DNA of 50,745 nt from Nostoc paludosum FACHB-159 (GTDB lineage: Bacteria; Cyanobacteriota; Cyanobacteriia; Cyanobacteriales; Nostocaceae), in NCBI RefSeq assembly GCF_014698835.1, contig NZ_JACJTU010000048.1, positions 1 through 50,745 of the forward strand. The letters are read 5' to 3'. How positions within the stretch are numbered: the first letter of the stretch is position 1; every line of letters begins with the position of its first letter. A program made the translations under genes and the position numbers. Shown piece by piece: positions 34,107 to 42,595 of the stretch. Under the pieces are notes generated by a model, which worked only from the letters and a program-made list of their open reading frames with translations, was not told the origin of the DNA and searched no databases.

Positions 34107-34317
34107 CAATAGCGGCTATCCTCAAGACAATAGCGCCTATCCTCAAAACCAATAGCAGCTATCCTCAAGCCAATAGCCGCTACCCTTATGCCAATAGCGA
34201 CTATCCTCAAGACAATAGCGCCTATCCTCAAAACCAATAGCAGCTATCCTTAAGCCAATAGCGGCTATCCTCAAAGCAATAGCGGCTATCCTCAAAGCAA
34301 TAGCGGCTTCTCTAATC
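34107..34317. repeat. Tandem 21-bp array with palindromic core ATAGC-N-GCTAT
   Basis: Ten consecutive units starting at 34107, 34128, 34150, 34171, 34192, 34213, 34235, 34256, 34277 and 34298 (units at 34128 and 34213 have 22 bases), preceded by a partial unit at 34088. Each unit reads CAATAGCNNCTATCCTCAA with small changes, and most keep the 11-bp dyad ATAGC-N-GCTAT. Units at 34107-34170 and 34192-34255 are nearly the same three-unit block, so the array grew by block duplication. The 22-bp units break every reading frame, so it is not coding. It lies about 170 bases before the gene at 34488. It is not a CRISPR: no spacers. Confidence 0.85.
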
Positions 34318-34487
34318 TTTCCTACCTCTTGTTTTTGGCTCTTGCCAGATGACATGAGTAATTATATACCGAAATATTACTGATATTAGCTGAAAATTGT
34401 ACGATCGCAATTTGCGATTTCTGCTGAACCAAAATCCAGTTTAATTGAGGCAAGCTAGTTTTAGAAGTCTTTTAAAAGGGTAAAATT

Positions 34488-34883
34488 ATGGCTCTCAAAA
34501 AACGTAAATCCAGCGTTTTAGAAAAAGTTGAGTCAAGAGCAGCCGGGATAAAAATGATCGATCCAAATATCAAATTTGATGATGATTATAGTTTGGAAAC
34601 ACTGCTGGAATCAATTGAACAGTTACGTAATAAAATTGATGTTCATAATAACGCTCTGTCTTTAGCTGATTCTTCTCTAACTGAAATTGAACACATGGAA
34701 AAAAAATTGAGTAATCTTTCTCAAAAAATGTTAATGCTAATTGCTATTAAGTACGGCAAAGATAGTGCTGAATATGAAACAGCAGGTGGTATTCGAGATA
34801 GCGATCGCCTCCGTAAAATGCGATCGAGCCGCTTGAAAAATGTTGCACAACAAGCATCAGATAATAATACTAAAATTGTCTAG
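34488..34883 (+). CDS. Small cyanobacterial protein of unknown function (KDSxEYE-type tail)
   Basis: A 131-residue basic protein. An N-terminal basic stretch (LKKRKSSVLEKVESRAAGIK) is followed by a helical, coiled-coil-like middle (about 38-85) and a compact conserved tail IKYGKDSAEYETAGGIRDSDRLRKMRSSRLKNVAQQAS. Proteins with the KDSxEYExxGGxRxSDR tail recur in filamentous cyanobacteria with no assigned function. A shorter copy of the tail is encoded at 44377-44568. The gene is alone, preceded by the 21-bp array and an AAAAGGG-type ribosome binding site. Confidence 0.8.
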   Translation: MALKKRKSSVLEKVESRAAGIKMIDPNIKFDDDYSLETLLESIEQLRNKIDVHNNALSLADSSLTEIEHMEKKLSNLSQKMLMLIAIKYGKDSAEYETAGGIRDSDRLRKMRSSRLKNVAQQASDNNTKIV

Positions 34884-35400
34884 ATTGTTAGGACTGACTC
34901 CGCGAGAGGGGAACAAACCCAAGACAATTTGGTTAAAGGGGAAAAGGTAATTTCAAACCTTTTCTTTTTTTTTAAAAGATAATTTATAAAGTAAGTCTTA
35001 AATTGTAGGGTGCGTTCTAGCAGGTCTGAAAGCACTATATCTTTCGGTGCATTACGGCAATATTTAGCCCCACATAGACAAAATTAACTACAAATGTAAC
35101 TCAAACTGGCTTTATCACAAGCCAACCAGTGTGGTTGCTCATCTGCTATGGCAATTAGAGTGTTGCTGAATAAAGGGATGATTGAGGCTGAAGCAGGGAC
35201 TCAAAGACACACCAAACGCGGGGATTATGGTTGATGGAAATTTTAAAATCATCCTGAAATTATACAACACCACAATTCGATATGGTTTAGCAGCAAAAAC
35301 CATCGTTATTGATTGATTATCTCTTATTTTATTTGACTTCCCCTAGTTTTACCCGATTAATTTCTATATTCACAGGTGAAGTTGTTCAAGAGTTCTAAAT
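34884..35400. other. Gap between the KDSxEYE gene and the RTX gene
   Basis: No convincing gene. A TGTAGGGTGCGTTCTAG string near 35006 resembles the interior of the MITE at 24451 (TGTAGTGTGCGTTA). A 43-codon open stretch at about 35102-35236 has no start site of its own. The last 60 bases before 35401 are AT-rich and probably hold the RTX promoter. Confidence 0.4.
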
Positions 35401-36618
35401 ATGGCAATTATTAAAGGTTCTGAGCTGTTTATATTTGGAGGTTGGAGATTTGGTGATGATAACCTCCAAGGAACAACAGATAGCGATCAAATGTATGGCT
35501 ATAGCGGCAATGATACCTTGAATGGCGGTAGTGGTAATGATTCCCTTGATGGAGGTGATGGAAACGATTCGCTAGTTGGTGGGTTAGGTAATGACACCTT
35601 ATTTGGCTGGTACGGAAACGATACCCTCAATGGAGGCGACCATAATGACAACCTTTATGGTGAAGCAGGCAACGATTTTCTCTATGGCGGTTTTGGCGAT
35701 GATTACCTTGATGGAGGTGATGGCATCGATTATATGTATGGAGGTTCGGGAAATGATACTTATATTGTTTCTAGCACTAGTTACGACAATGTAATAGAAA
35801 ATGCTAACGAGGGAATTGATACTGTTCGTGCAAATGTTGATTACACCTTAGGAGCAAATGTAGAAAATTTAAAATTGGTAGGATTAACTGTCAGAGGAAC
35901 TGGTAATCAACTCAATAACTTAATTACTGGTAACGAAGCAAATAATATCTTATTTGGAGATTACGGTGATGACACGCTTCGCGGTGAATCTGGTAACGAT
36001 AATTTAGATGGTTGGTATGGCAACGATCAACTTTCTGGAGATGCAGGTAACGATGTTTTGTGGGGATACTTTGGTAATGATTCCCTCAATGGAGGCGATG
36101 GAGACGATGTTATTTACGCTGAAGCAGACAACGATAACTTATCTGGAGATTTAGGTAATGACTATCTCGATGGAGGAGATGGCAACGATAATCTTTATGG
36201 CGATCTTTATGGTCAAATTGGTAATGACCAACTTTTTGGCGGAACAGGGAATGATTACCTTGAAGGTCAAGGTGGCAATGATACTCTAAATGGTGGAAGT
36301 GGACAGGACTATTTTAAGTTTTACTATAGATCGGATGCTGGTATTGATACTATTCAAGATTTCAATGTTTTAGAAGACACAATATTCTTTAGCTCTCCAT
36401 TTGGTTCTGGATTAGCTTGGGGTACTCTAAGTAGCGATCGCTTTGTTATCGGTTCAGAAGCGATGGATTATGATGACCGATTTATCTACAACAGTAGTAC
36501 AGGAATTCTCTCCTTTGATTACGATGGAGCTGGTGGAATGGCTCAATTCCAATTTGCACAGCTTTCTTCAGGTTTAGCTTTGAGTGCAACCAATATTTTT
36601 GTAACTCCTGCTGGTTAA
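35401..36618 (+). CDS. RTX-type calcium-binding protein, probably secreted by a type I system
   Basis: A 405-residue acidic protein with two blocks of GGxGNDxLx nonapeptide repeats (about residues 22-122 and 178-300, e.g. GGSGNDSLDGGDGNDSLVGG). Each pair of repeats binds calcium in a beta-roll outside the cell. The blocks are separated by an IENANEGIDTVRANVDYTLGANVENL segment typical of these proteins. The C-terminal part (about 305-405, with SDRFVIGSEAMDYDDRFIYNSSTGILSFDYDG) is the ending common to cyanobacterial RTX proteins and carries the uncleaved type I secretion signal. There is no catalytic domain and no hlyBD exporter nearby. No cleaved signal peptide, as expected. Confidence 0.92.
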   Translation: MAIIKGSELFIFGGWRFGDDNLQGTTDSDQMYGYSGNDTLNGGSGNDSLDGGDGNDSLVGGLGNDTLFGWYGNDTLNGGDHNDNLYGEAGNDFLYGGFGDDYLDGGDGIDYMYGGSGNDTYIVSSTSYDNVIENANEGIDTVRANVDYTLGANVENLKLVGLTVRGTGNQLNNLITGNEANNILFGDYGDDTLRGESGNDNLDGWYGNDQLSGDAGNDVLWGYFGNDSLNGGDGDDVIYAEADNDNLSGDLGNDYLDGGDGNDNLYGDLYGQIGNDQLFGGTGNDYLEGQGGNDTLNGGSGQDYFKFYYRSDAGIDTIQDFNVLEDTIFFSSPFGSGLAWGTLSSDRFVIGSEAMDYDDRFIYNSSTGILSFDYDGAGGMAQFQFAQLSSGLALSATNIFVTPAG

Positions 36619-36683
36619 TTGATTAAACTAATTTACAAGTCTAGTTAAATAGACATCTCCATAAATTAATTCTGCATTACCGA

Positions 36684-36712
36684 GTAGAGACGTAGCACTG
36701 CTACGTCTCTAC
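36684..36712. repeat. Perfect inverted repeat between convergent genes
   Basis: GTAGAGACGTAGC (36684-36696) and its exact reverse complement (36700-36712) around ACT. It sits between the RTX gene and the minus-strand glycosyltransferase-like gene and may end both transcripts, although no T-run follows. This GAGACGTAGC string is a common Nostoc palindrome. Confidence 0.7.
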
Positions 36713-36731
36713 AATATCGCCATTTCACAAC

Positions 36732-37592
36732 CTATATATTTACCTCAAACAGCTTGTGAAAATGAGAATCATTTTTGGCAACCTTTCTCAGGCGCAATAA
36801 CCTATAAACAAACACAGATTTCTTCATCAATTTCTCAGTTACTTTTCGCAATATTGAACGATTTCGATATTCAATATTTTCGTGAATCTCGAAATAGATT
36901 TGTTTTTCCTGAGGATTCGATTGTCCTTTTTTGATTCTTATTCGCTCTATATTGTCCTTAAAAAACGGAAATTTATCTTCGCGATCGAATGCGATCGCCA
37001 TTCCTACTTTAGCGGCAGCTAGCCCCATAGCATAACCTTCGCCATGATAAATCCCTCGGATTTCAAATAAGTAAGAAATTGTTTGCCAAAGCTGAAAAAA
37101 GTTTCTTTCCAATCCATCCTGTCCGCGCATAGCAAACATGAATTCATGGAACCACTGCACTTTCTGAAGGTCGATATTTAGTTTTTGAGCTACTTCTTCT
37201 ATAACTTGAATTTCTTTCGGGTTCTTGATATTTGCCATGTGTTGCAGCAAATTACAACCGGTTCTGGCTGTGATTCCAGCAGGCCAATTCATTTCTTTGA
37301 CTACAGCGCCAAGAATTCGGACATCAGAGTCTAAAAACATACAACTCTCAAATAGTGAGAGAGCCTTTTCAAGGACGAAGCGTTTATCATGATAGCCTTT
37401 CACGCTTTGAAGGCGGTGCTTAAATGCCAAAACGTGAGGAAATTCCTTAAAATACTCTGGCTTATCAGTCAGAACGCATAGAGGTGTATTTTGTGTGTGT
37501 TGTTGAATATCTTTAGCTAGCATCCTTGCGTGAGTACGATATCTCTCACCCACAGCCAAGGTACAAAAGCAAAATTTCTGAGACATGTTCAT
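36732..37592 (-). CDS. Glycosyltransferase-like protein (nucleotide-sugar fold)
   Basis: About 286 residues from the ATG at 37592. The start FCFCTLAVGERYRTHARMLAKDIQQHTQNTPLCVLTDK and the internal FLDSDVRILG motif (a DxD-like metal site) point to a GT-A fold enzyme that uses a nucleotide sugar, similar to proteins of glycan synthesis and to GT8-like enzymes. The C-terminal part (about 220-286) is basic. The acceptor and sugar are unknown. The exact start is uncertain: 37616, 37592 and 37586 are possible; AAGG at a plausible distance favours 37592. Confidence 0.72.
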   Translation of the reverse strand: MNMSQKFCFCTLAVGERYRTHARMLAKDIQQHTQNTPLCVLTDKPEYFKEFPHVLAFKHRLQSVKGYHDKRFVLEKALSLFESCMFLDSDVRILGAVVKEMNWPAGITARTGCNLLQHMANIKNPKEIQVIEEVAQKLNIDLQKVQWFHEFMFAMRGQDGLERNFFQLWQTISYLFEIRGIYHGEGYAMGLAAAKVGMAIAFDREDKFPFFKDNIERIRIKKGQSNPQEKQIYFEIHENIEYRNRSILRKVTEKLMKKSVFVYRLLRLRKVAKNDSHFHKLFEVNI

Positions 37593-37789
37593 AGGATGTA
37601 AGTGCCTTATTACCATCCTTTTCCCATGTTACAGTCAATGTGCGGAATATGGGTTTTATCAAAGGCAGCGTATTAGAAAATAATCGAATGGATCGGGTTT
37701 GATTCCTAAATCCATTCTTATGCTGCTATCAATCGCACTCGATCGCATTCTAGAAAAAATTGATACTCAATTATCTACAATTTGGTTAA

Positions 37790-38386
37790 TTACAACGATG
37801 GGGCATACAATTTATCGCCAACAATTCCCCGAATTGTCTCTACTAATTGAGTGTATGCAAAGTCAGATAAAACTGGCTCTGCTCCTTGTAAATCAATTGC
37901 TTGGTCTAAATCAATCCATGATTTACAACCGCCGTATTTAGCATAATAGGCAATTTGTTGCTCTTGGTGTAATTTATAAGTTCGTAAGAGCAGAATATAT
38001 AGGGGTTGACGTGGTTTCCATTTGAGGCGATCGCTAATAAAATGCTCGTTCCAAATGTGGAAGGGAAGTAAGGCGTTGACAATAGACTCGTCACTAACTG
38101 GCAAAATATCTGTAATTTCAGCCCAACTACCGATGCGAATTGTTTCTGGATGCCAGCCTGACGTTACTGGATAAACATCATTGGCATACTCAGCTTTGAG
38201 CATGAAAGATTGTTGATGTTCGTAAGTAGGGTAAAGCAAAATCTGTTTGTGGGCAACTTGGAAATGTCCGTTGCGTTCGTGGATACCGCCTTTGCGGAGC
38301 AACATAATTGTTTTGCCCGCCTCCAAGGCATTTACAGCGGTTGCCCATTCTTTGAGAGCGTGAAAAGTTCTAGTCAATTCCATCAC
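37790..38386 (-). CDS. DUF1802-family protein
   Basis: A 198-residue soluble protein of the DUF1802 family, found in cyanobacteria and scattered other bacteria, with unknown function. Typical parts are FHALKEWATAVNALEAGKTIMLLRKGGIHE (N-terminus), FLLYPTYEHQ-like middle and LYILLLRTYKLHQEQQIAYYAKYGGCKSWIDL. Full length. It is back to back with the aldo/keto reductase gene and about 170 bases upstream of the glycosyltransferase-like gene on the same strand. Confidence 0.87.
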   Translation of the reverse strand: MMELTRTFHALKEWATAVNALEAGKTIMLLRKGGIHERNGHFQVAHKQILLYPTYEHQQSFMLKAEYANDVYPVTSGWHPETIRIGSWAEITDILPVSDESIVNALLPFHIWNEHFISDRLKWKPRQPLYILLLRTYKLHQEQQIAYYAKYGGCKSWIDLDQAIDLQGAEPVLSDFAYTQLVETIRGIVGDKLYAPSL

Positions 38387-38472
38387 ATCTACTGTAATTC
38401 TGATTTAATTTCAAGCTAAGACCGATAAAGTATGAAACTGTCCAGAGAAATGAATTAGGTTAGGAAGCAGTT

Positions 38473-39432
38473 ATGCAAAAGCGAGTGCTAGGTACTTCCC
38501 AAGTGCAAATCACACCCATTCTTATGGGAACTTGGCAAGCAGGTAAAAGAATGTGGGTGGGAATTGAAGATGCTGACTCGATTAAAACAATTCGAGCAGC
38601 ATTTGAAGCTGGTATTACAACAATTGATACTGCTGAAGTTTATGGTCAAGGACATTCTGAAAAGATTGTAGCTGAGGCTTTATCTGATGTCCGCCATCAG
38701 GTGGTGTATGCCACCAAAGTTTTTGCTAACCATCTCAAGTATGAACAAGTAATTGAGGCTTGTGAACGTTCCCTGACAAACCTAAAAACTGATTACATTG
38801 ACCTTTACCAAATTCATTGGCCCTCCGGCGCTTTCAATAGTGAAATAGTACCTATCGAAGAAACTATGAGCGCTCTCAACTTCCTCAAAAAGCAAGGTAA
38901 AATTCGAGCGATCGGCGTTTCTAATTTTTCTCGCGCCCAGTTAGCAGAAGCCGCAAATTATGGACGTATTGATAGCTTACAACCACCTTATTCTCTATTT
39001 TGGAGACAGGTAGAAAAAGATGCACAGCCTTATTGTATTGAACACAATATTTCTATCCTTGCTTATTCGCCTCTAGCACAGGGATTGCTGACAGGGAAAT
39101 TTGCGGCCGGTCATAAATTTGACCCAGCAGATAACCGGGCTGCGAATAAACTGTTTCAAGGCGAAAACTTTGAACGTGCCCAACAAGCGCTGGAAAAACT
39201 GCGTCCCATAGCCCTCCTTCATAATTGTAGCCTTGCTCAGTTAGCTTTGGCTTGGTTAATTGCTCAACCTCAAACAAATGCCATAGTTGGGGCGCGTTAT
39301 CCCGAACAAGCACAAGATAACGCCTTAGCTGCCCAATTTCAACTTTCTGCTGCCGAATTAGCAGAAATTGATGCTATTGGACGTATTGTTAGCGATCGCT
39401 TAGATAACAATCCAGTTATGTGGGACTTTTGA
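38473..39432 (+). CDS. Aldo/keto reductase
   Basis: A 319-residue NADPH-dependent oxidoreductase of the aldo/keto reductase superfamily, reducing aldehydes or ketones in the cytoplasm. The catalytic tetrad can be read: Asp and Tyr in TIDTAEVYGQGHSE, Lys in VYATKVF, His in YQIHWPSG. The cofactor-binding SNFSRAQL and SPLAQGLLTGKF segments follow. The substrate is not predictable. It starts MQKRVLGTSQVQITPI, with a GGAAG site upstream. A strong hairpin lies 36 bases behind the stop. Confidence 0.94.
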   Translation: MQKRVLGTSQVQITPILMGTWQAGKRMWVGIEDADSIKTIRAAFEAGITTIDTAEVYGQGHSEKIVAEALSDVRHQVVYATKVFANHLKYEQVIEACERSLTNLKTDYIDLYQIHWPSGAFNSEIVPIEETMSALNFLKKQGKIRAIGVSNFSRAQLAEAANYGRIDSLQPPYSLFWRQVEKDAQPYCIEHNISILAYSPLAQGLLTGKFAAGHKFDPADNRAANKLFQGENFERAQQALEKLRPIALLHNCSLAQLALAWLIAQPQTNAIVGARYPEQAQDNALAAQFQLSAAELAEIDAIGRIVSDRLDNNPVMWDF

Positions 39433-39467
39433 CAATACGCATTGATTTAGCAAGTCATACACTGGAA

Positions 39468-39504
39468 GATCCCTTGAACTCTCTGAAAAACAGGGTTAGG
39501 GATC
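39468..39504 (+). other. Stable hairpin behind the aldo/keto reductase gene
   Basis: GATCCCT (39468-39474) pairs with AGGGATC (39498-39504), and the inner bases CTCTG / CAGGG also pair around an AAAAA loop. There is no T-run, so it may be a 3'-end-protecting structure or part of a longer RNA. Confidence 0.55.
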
Positions 39505-39838
39505 AAGCCTTTGCACCAGATTGCAAAATCTAACAAAACGTCAACTTTAGTAAACTCAGGGTTGCAACTTAGGAACTTAGTGATAACTTAAATAGTAGGA
39601 CACCAAACAAAACAAAACCAAACAAAAAGGGTAATGACTTAGTGTCCCCTGTCATCAACCCAAGTAAATTTTCGCATATCAATATACAAGTGGCGAAAAG
39701 TCTAATTGTAAAAGACAATGCCAAATCCTAAAACGGAAAAACGTAGAAATGCGAAGTTTGCTAGTTATTGAGTCCACCTTAGTTATTAACCTTCTGTTAG
39801 TTAATTAGTTTAGCAATTTGAAACCTGTAAACGCGATA

Positions 39839-39874
39839 AAACCTGGTCAACCTCGACCAGGTTTTTGGTTTTTT
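39839..39874 (+). terminator. Rho-independent terminator
   Basis: Perfect 10-bp stem AAACCTGGTC / GACCAGGTTT with AACCTC loop, followed by TTGGTTTTTT. It lies 407 bases behind the nearest plus-strand gene, so it either ends a long 3' region or belongs to a small RNA. Confidence 0.8.
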
Positions 39875-40173
39875 ATATGCATGACAACGCACCCCAAATA
39901 GAATAGTAGTTCTTGTTACATACAATCATCAAGAACGCGGATAGCATTAGAAAAACCTCATCCTACGAAGAAAATGACGGAAAGCTGCTTATATTTGTAT
40001 TTTCTAAGCAGCCATCCTCATGGGTATGAATTTCTAAGTAATTGTCCTGAAATGCATAGAAATTAATTACATTTTGTCTAAAGTATTAGGCAAAAAACTA
40101 TACCACAGGGTTGAGGTAGGACTTGACAAAAGTTTGCCATTATGCCTTTTAGCTACAAGTAAAGGAGTTTGCA

Positions 40174-40431
40174 ATGCACCGACAAATGTGCTGGTTATCT
40201 AAGTCTGGTGGCGACGGAGAGAAGATCTTGTTTTTGCAGACAGAACCTGGTCAACCTTGGCGTCCTTACACAGCTTTTGGCCATTTTGCAGTCCCAGATT
40301 ATCCAATACCAGGTGGTTCTAAAGGTTGGGCAACTTATCAAAAACTTCTCAAAGCAGGTTGGACACTAGTACCTAGCGCACGGGCAAACGAGTTTGGCAC
40401 CAGTAGCTACGTAGAATCAAAGAATTTTTAA
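40174..40431 (+). CDS. Small conserved-looking protein of unknown function
   Basis: An 85-residue soluble protein: MHRQMCWLSKSGGDGEKILFLQTEPGQPWRPYTAFGHFAVPDYPIPGGSKGWATYQKLLKAGWTLV, then a Ser-rich end. The ATG follows AAGGAG at a good distance, and the codon use and Trp/Pro-rich body look like a real protein. It recalls small cyanobacterial proteins of unknown function; I assign none. It is alone between the terminator at 39839 and a minisatellite. Confidence 0.7.
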   Translation: MHRQMCWLSKSGGDGEKILFLQTEPGQPWRPYTAFGHFAVPDYPIPGGSKGWATYQKLLKAGWTLVPSARANEFGTSSYVESKNF

Positions 40432-40451
40432 ATTTGGGCATTGGGCAAGCA

Positions 40452-40625
40452 GGAGGTGTGGGAGGTGTGGGAGGTGTGGGAGGTGTGGGAGGTGTGGGAG
40501 GTGTGGGAGGATGGGGAAGCATTAATTCTCTTTCCCCCCACACTCCCCACACTCCCCACACTCCCCTCTCTCCCCTCTCTCCCCACACTCCCCACACTCC
40601 CCACACTCCCCACACTCCCCACACT
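40452..40625. repeat. Two opposite 9-bp minisatellite arrays
   Basis: Six copies of GGAGGTGTG (40452-40505) are followed, after 30 bases, by ten 9-base units (40536-40625): three CCCCACACT, two CCCCTCTCT and five CCCCACACT. The two arrays are nearly complementary, so the region could fold into a long imperfect hairpin. It lies between convergent genes. Open frames here are artefacts of the repeat. Confidence 0.85.
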
Positions 40626-40644
40626 TCCCCATCTCCCCAGTCCC

Positions 40645-42393
40645 TCACCAACCTCTGGGAGAACCTTCGCTACGGGGATCGGCAGCCCCTTCTAGAGTTC
40701 CATCGGCTGTAACTGCGATCGCGTTACCATTACCCCAAGGTGCAGTTTCTTTAATATTGTGTCCTCGACGGCGTAAATTCTCCAAAGTCAAAGCATCTAA
40801 ACCCCAAGATTCGACGCGCAATTCATCGGGAAGCCATTGATGATGTATGCGTGGAACGGAAACAGCCGCACCAACATTCATGTTGTATTCCAGCACATTC
40901 AGAATTACTTGCAACACTTGGGTGATGATGGTGCTACCACCAGGGGCACCTGCGGCCATACGGAAACGATTATTTTCCGTGACAATTGCGGGAGTCATGC
41001 TAGATAAGGGAGTTTTACGTGGTGCAATGCTGTTGGCGTCGTTACCAACTAAACCAAAGGCATTAGGCACTCCTGGTGCAGCAGCAAAATCATCCATCTC
41101 GTTATTGAGGATAATTCCAGTTCCTGGCGTCACCACCCCAGCACCAAAACCAAGGTTAATTGTGAAAGTCAGACTAACAGCGTTGCGTTGTTCATCGACT
41201 ACGTTTAGATGACTGGTTTCGGGAGATTCGTTGCGAGGACAAGGGTATGGGGGGATGGGGAGACATTTGAGGTTTCCTGGCTTGACTTCGGTGGAAGGTC
41301 TAGCCTTGTCCATGTTGATTTCTTGGCGGCGTTTTTTGGCGTAAGCTGGACTGATGAGTTGTTGTACGGGGACTTTAACAAAATCTGGGTCGCCTAAATA
41401 TTGTGAGCGATCGCTGTAAGCAATCTTCATTGCTTCTACAATTAAATGTATGGCGTCTGGATGATGCCATCCTAGAGATTTCAAATCGGTGTCACCAATA
41501 ATATTTAAAATCTCTAATAGGTGCACGCCTCCTGATGATGGTGGTGGCATTGAGCAAATTTTAGCTTTGCGGAAATTTCCACAAACTGGATTGCGCCAAA
41601 TTGGTTTATAAGCTTTTAAGTCTTCTAGAGTAATTAAACCACCATTTTTTGCCATATCAGCAGCGATCGCTTTGGCAATCTTCCCAGTGTAAAAATCTTG
41701 GGGATTTTTGGCAATAGCCGTTAAAGTGCGACCTAAATCGCGCTGTACCAGCTTCTCTCCTGATTTGTAAAATTCGCCGTTGTGTGTGAAAATTTGCCGC
41801 AGCGCTGGATTTTTGAGAATTCGTTGCTGATAAAGTTGGTTAGTTTGCAGAGAACCCCAAGTTGCCGCATCGCCAATAGTAAAGCCATCTTTAGCAAGTG
41901 CGATCGCAGGTTTCACTACTTCTTGCCAAGAAAGCTTACCATAGCGCCGATGCACTTCATAAAGTCCGGCCACGGTTCCTGGTGTCGCCACCGCTAAATA
42001 ACCATCAATACTTGCAAATGGACGCACCTTACCTTGCGCGTCTAAATACATATTTCTTGTAGCCTTCAGCGGTGCGCGTTCGCGGAAATCTAACGCTTTC
42101 ATCTCGCCAGTTTTCTCAGAATGCATAAGCAAAAATCCGCCGCCACCAATTCCTGCCGAAAAAGGCTCAACTACAGAAATTGCAAAGGTTGTAGCTACGG
42201 CTGCATCCACCGCATTACCACCCTTGCGTAACATAGAAATTCCCGCTTCACTAGCCAGAGGATGTGCTGAAACCACCATTCCCTTTTTGCTGCGTAAGGG
42301 TGTAAAGGCCGCCGATGCTACTTGACTGTAAAGTAGGACACTAAAAGAAAAGATGGCGATTGCAACTCGCTTGGGTTTGGCAAAAGTAAGCAT
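40645..42393 (-). CDS. ggt: Gamma-glutamyltransferase
   Basis: Periplasmic N-terminal-nucleophile hydrolase that cleaves the gamma-glutamyl bond of glutathione and transfers it to water or amino acids. The 582-residue precursor has a signal peptide (about 1-28, VAIAIFSFSVLLYSQVASA) and matures by self-cleavage before the catalytic threonine T393 in ETSHLNVVDEQ. Other family signatures are present: GGNAVDAAVAT, GIGGGGFLL with the following FRERAP and, in the small subunit, SSMTPAIV and GAPGGSTIIT. Length and key residues are complete. It is separated from the ABC importer genes upstream by about 200 bases of low-complexity sequence. Confidence 0.95.
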   Translation of the reverse strand: MLTFAKPKRVAIAIFSFSVLLYSQVASAAFTPLRSKKGMVVSAHPLASEAGISMLRKGGNAVDAAVATTFAISVVEPFSAGIGGGGFLLMHSEKTGEMKALDFRERAPLKATRNMYLDAQGKVRPFASIDGYLAVATPGTVAGLYEVHRRYGKLSWQEVVKPAIALAKDGFTIGDAATWGSLQTNQLYQQRILKNPALRQIFTHNGEFYKSGEKLVQRDLGRTLTAIAKNPQDFYTGKIAKAIAADMAKNGGLITLEDLKAYKPIWRNPVCGNFRKAKICSMPPPSSGGVHLLEILNIIGDTDLKSLGWHHPDAIHLIVEAMKIAYSDRSQYLGDPDFVKVPVQQLISPAYAKKRRQEINMDKARPSTEVKPGNLKCLPIPPYPCPRNESPETSHLNVVDEQRNAVSLTFTINLGFGAGVVTPGTGIILNNEMDDFAAAPGVPNAFGLVGNDANSIAPRKTPLSSMTPAIVTENNRFRMAAGAPGGSTIITQVLQVILNVLEYNMNVGAAVSVPRIHHQWLPDELRVESWGLDALTLENLRRRGHNIKETAPWGNGNAIAVTADGTLEGAADPRSEGSPRGW

Positions 42394-42595
42394 TTTTATG
42401 CCATTTTGTTCAATATCTATTAGGCTACCGCCTAACCGTGCATTTTATACACTACTTGTTTAGTTGCGAAGCGATCGCTATTCTTGTAAAACAGAGTGGA
42501 GAATAGGGAGTAATACCAATTCAAAATTCAAGAACTTCTGCCTTCTGCCTTCTGCCTCCTGCCTCCTGCCTTCTTTTTTCCCAATGCCCAATGCC

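Larger units (their letters stand above)
39433..40173. other. Long gap with structured sequence and a terminator
   Basis: No protein gene seen in 740 bases. It holds the 39468 hairpin, a GGACAC / GTGTCC pair (39599 and 39643), the terminator at 39839, and a GCTGCTTA / TAAGCAGC stem (about 39994-40014). The density of structure in the first half suggests a long 3' region of the aldo/keto reductase message or an independent RNA. Confidence 0.45.

Noticed and set aside
34107..34317. Possible CRISPR array
   Set aside because: Units are contiguous with no unique spacers, and no cas genes are nearby.
34143..34355. Minus-strand open frame with repeating ALRIAAI residues
   Set aside because: It is the translation of the 21-bp array; 22-base units shift the frame and no ribosome binding site is present.
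35102..35236. Open stretch of about 43 codons with an AhpD-like flavour (SQANQCGCSS)
   Set aside because: No start site, no CxxC active site, too short; at best a decayed fragment.
37699..37941. Plus-strand open frame between the glycosyltransferase-like and DUF1802 genes
   Set aside because: Its second half is antisense to the DUF1802 gene and no family pattern is visible.
40373..40712. Several open frames rich in Gly-Val-Trp or Thr-Pro-His repeats
   Set aside because: All are translations of the 9-bp minisatellite on both strands.
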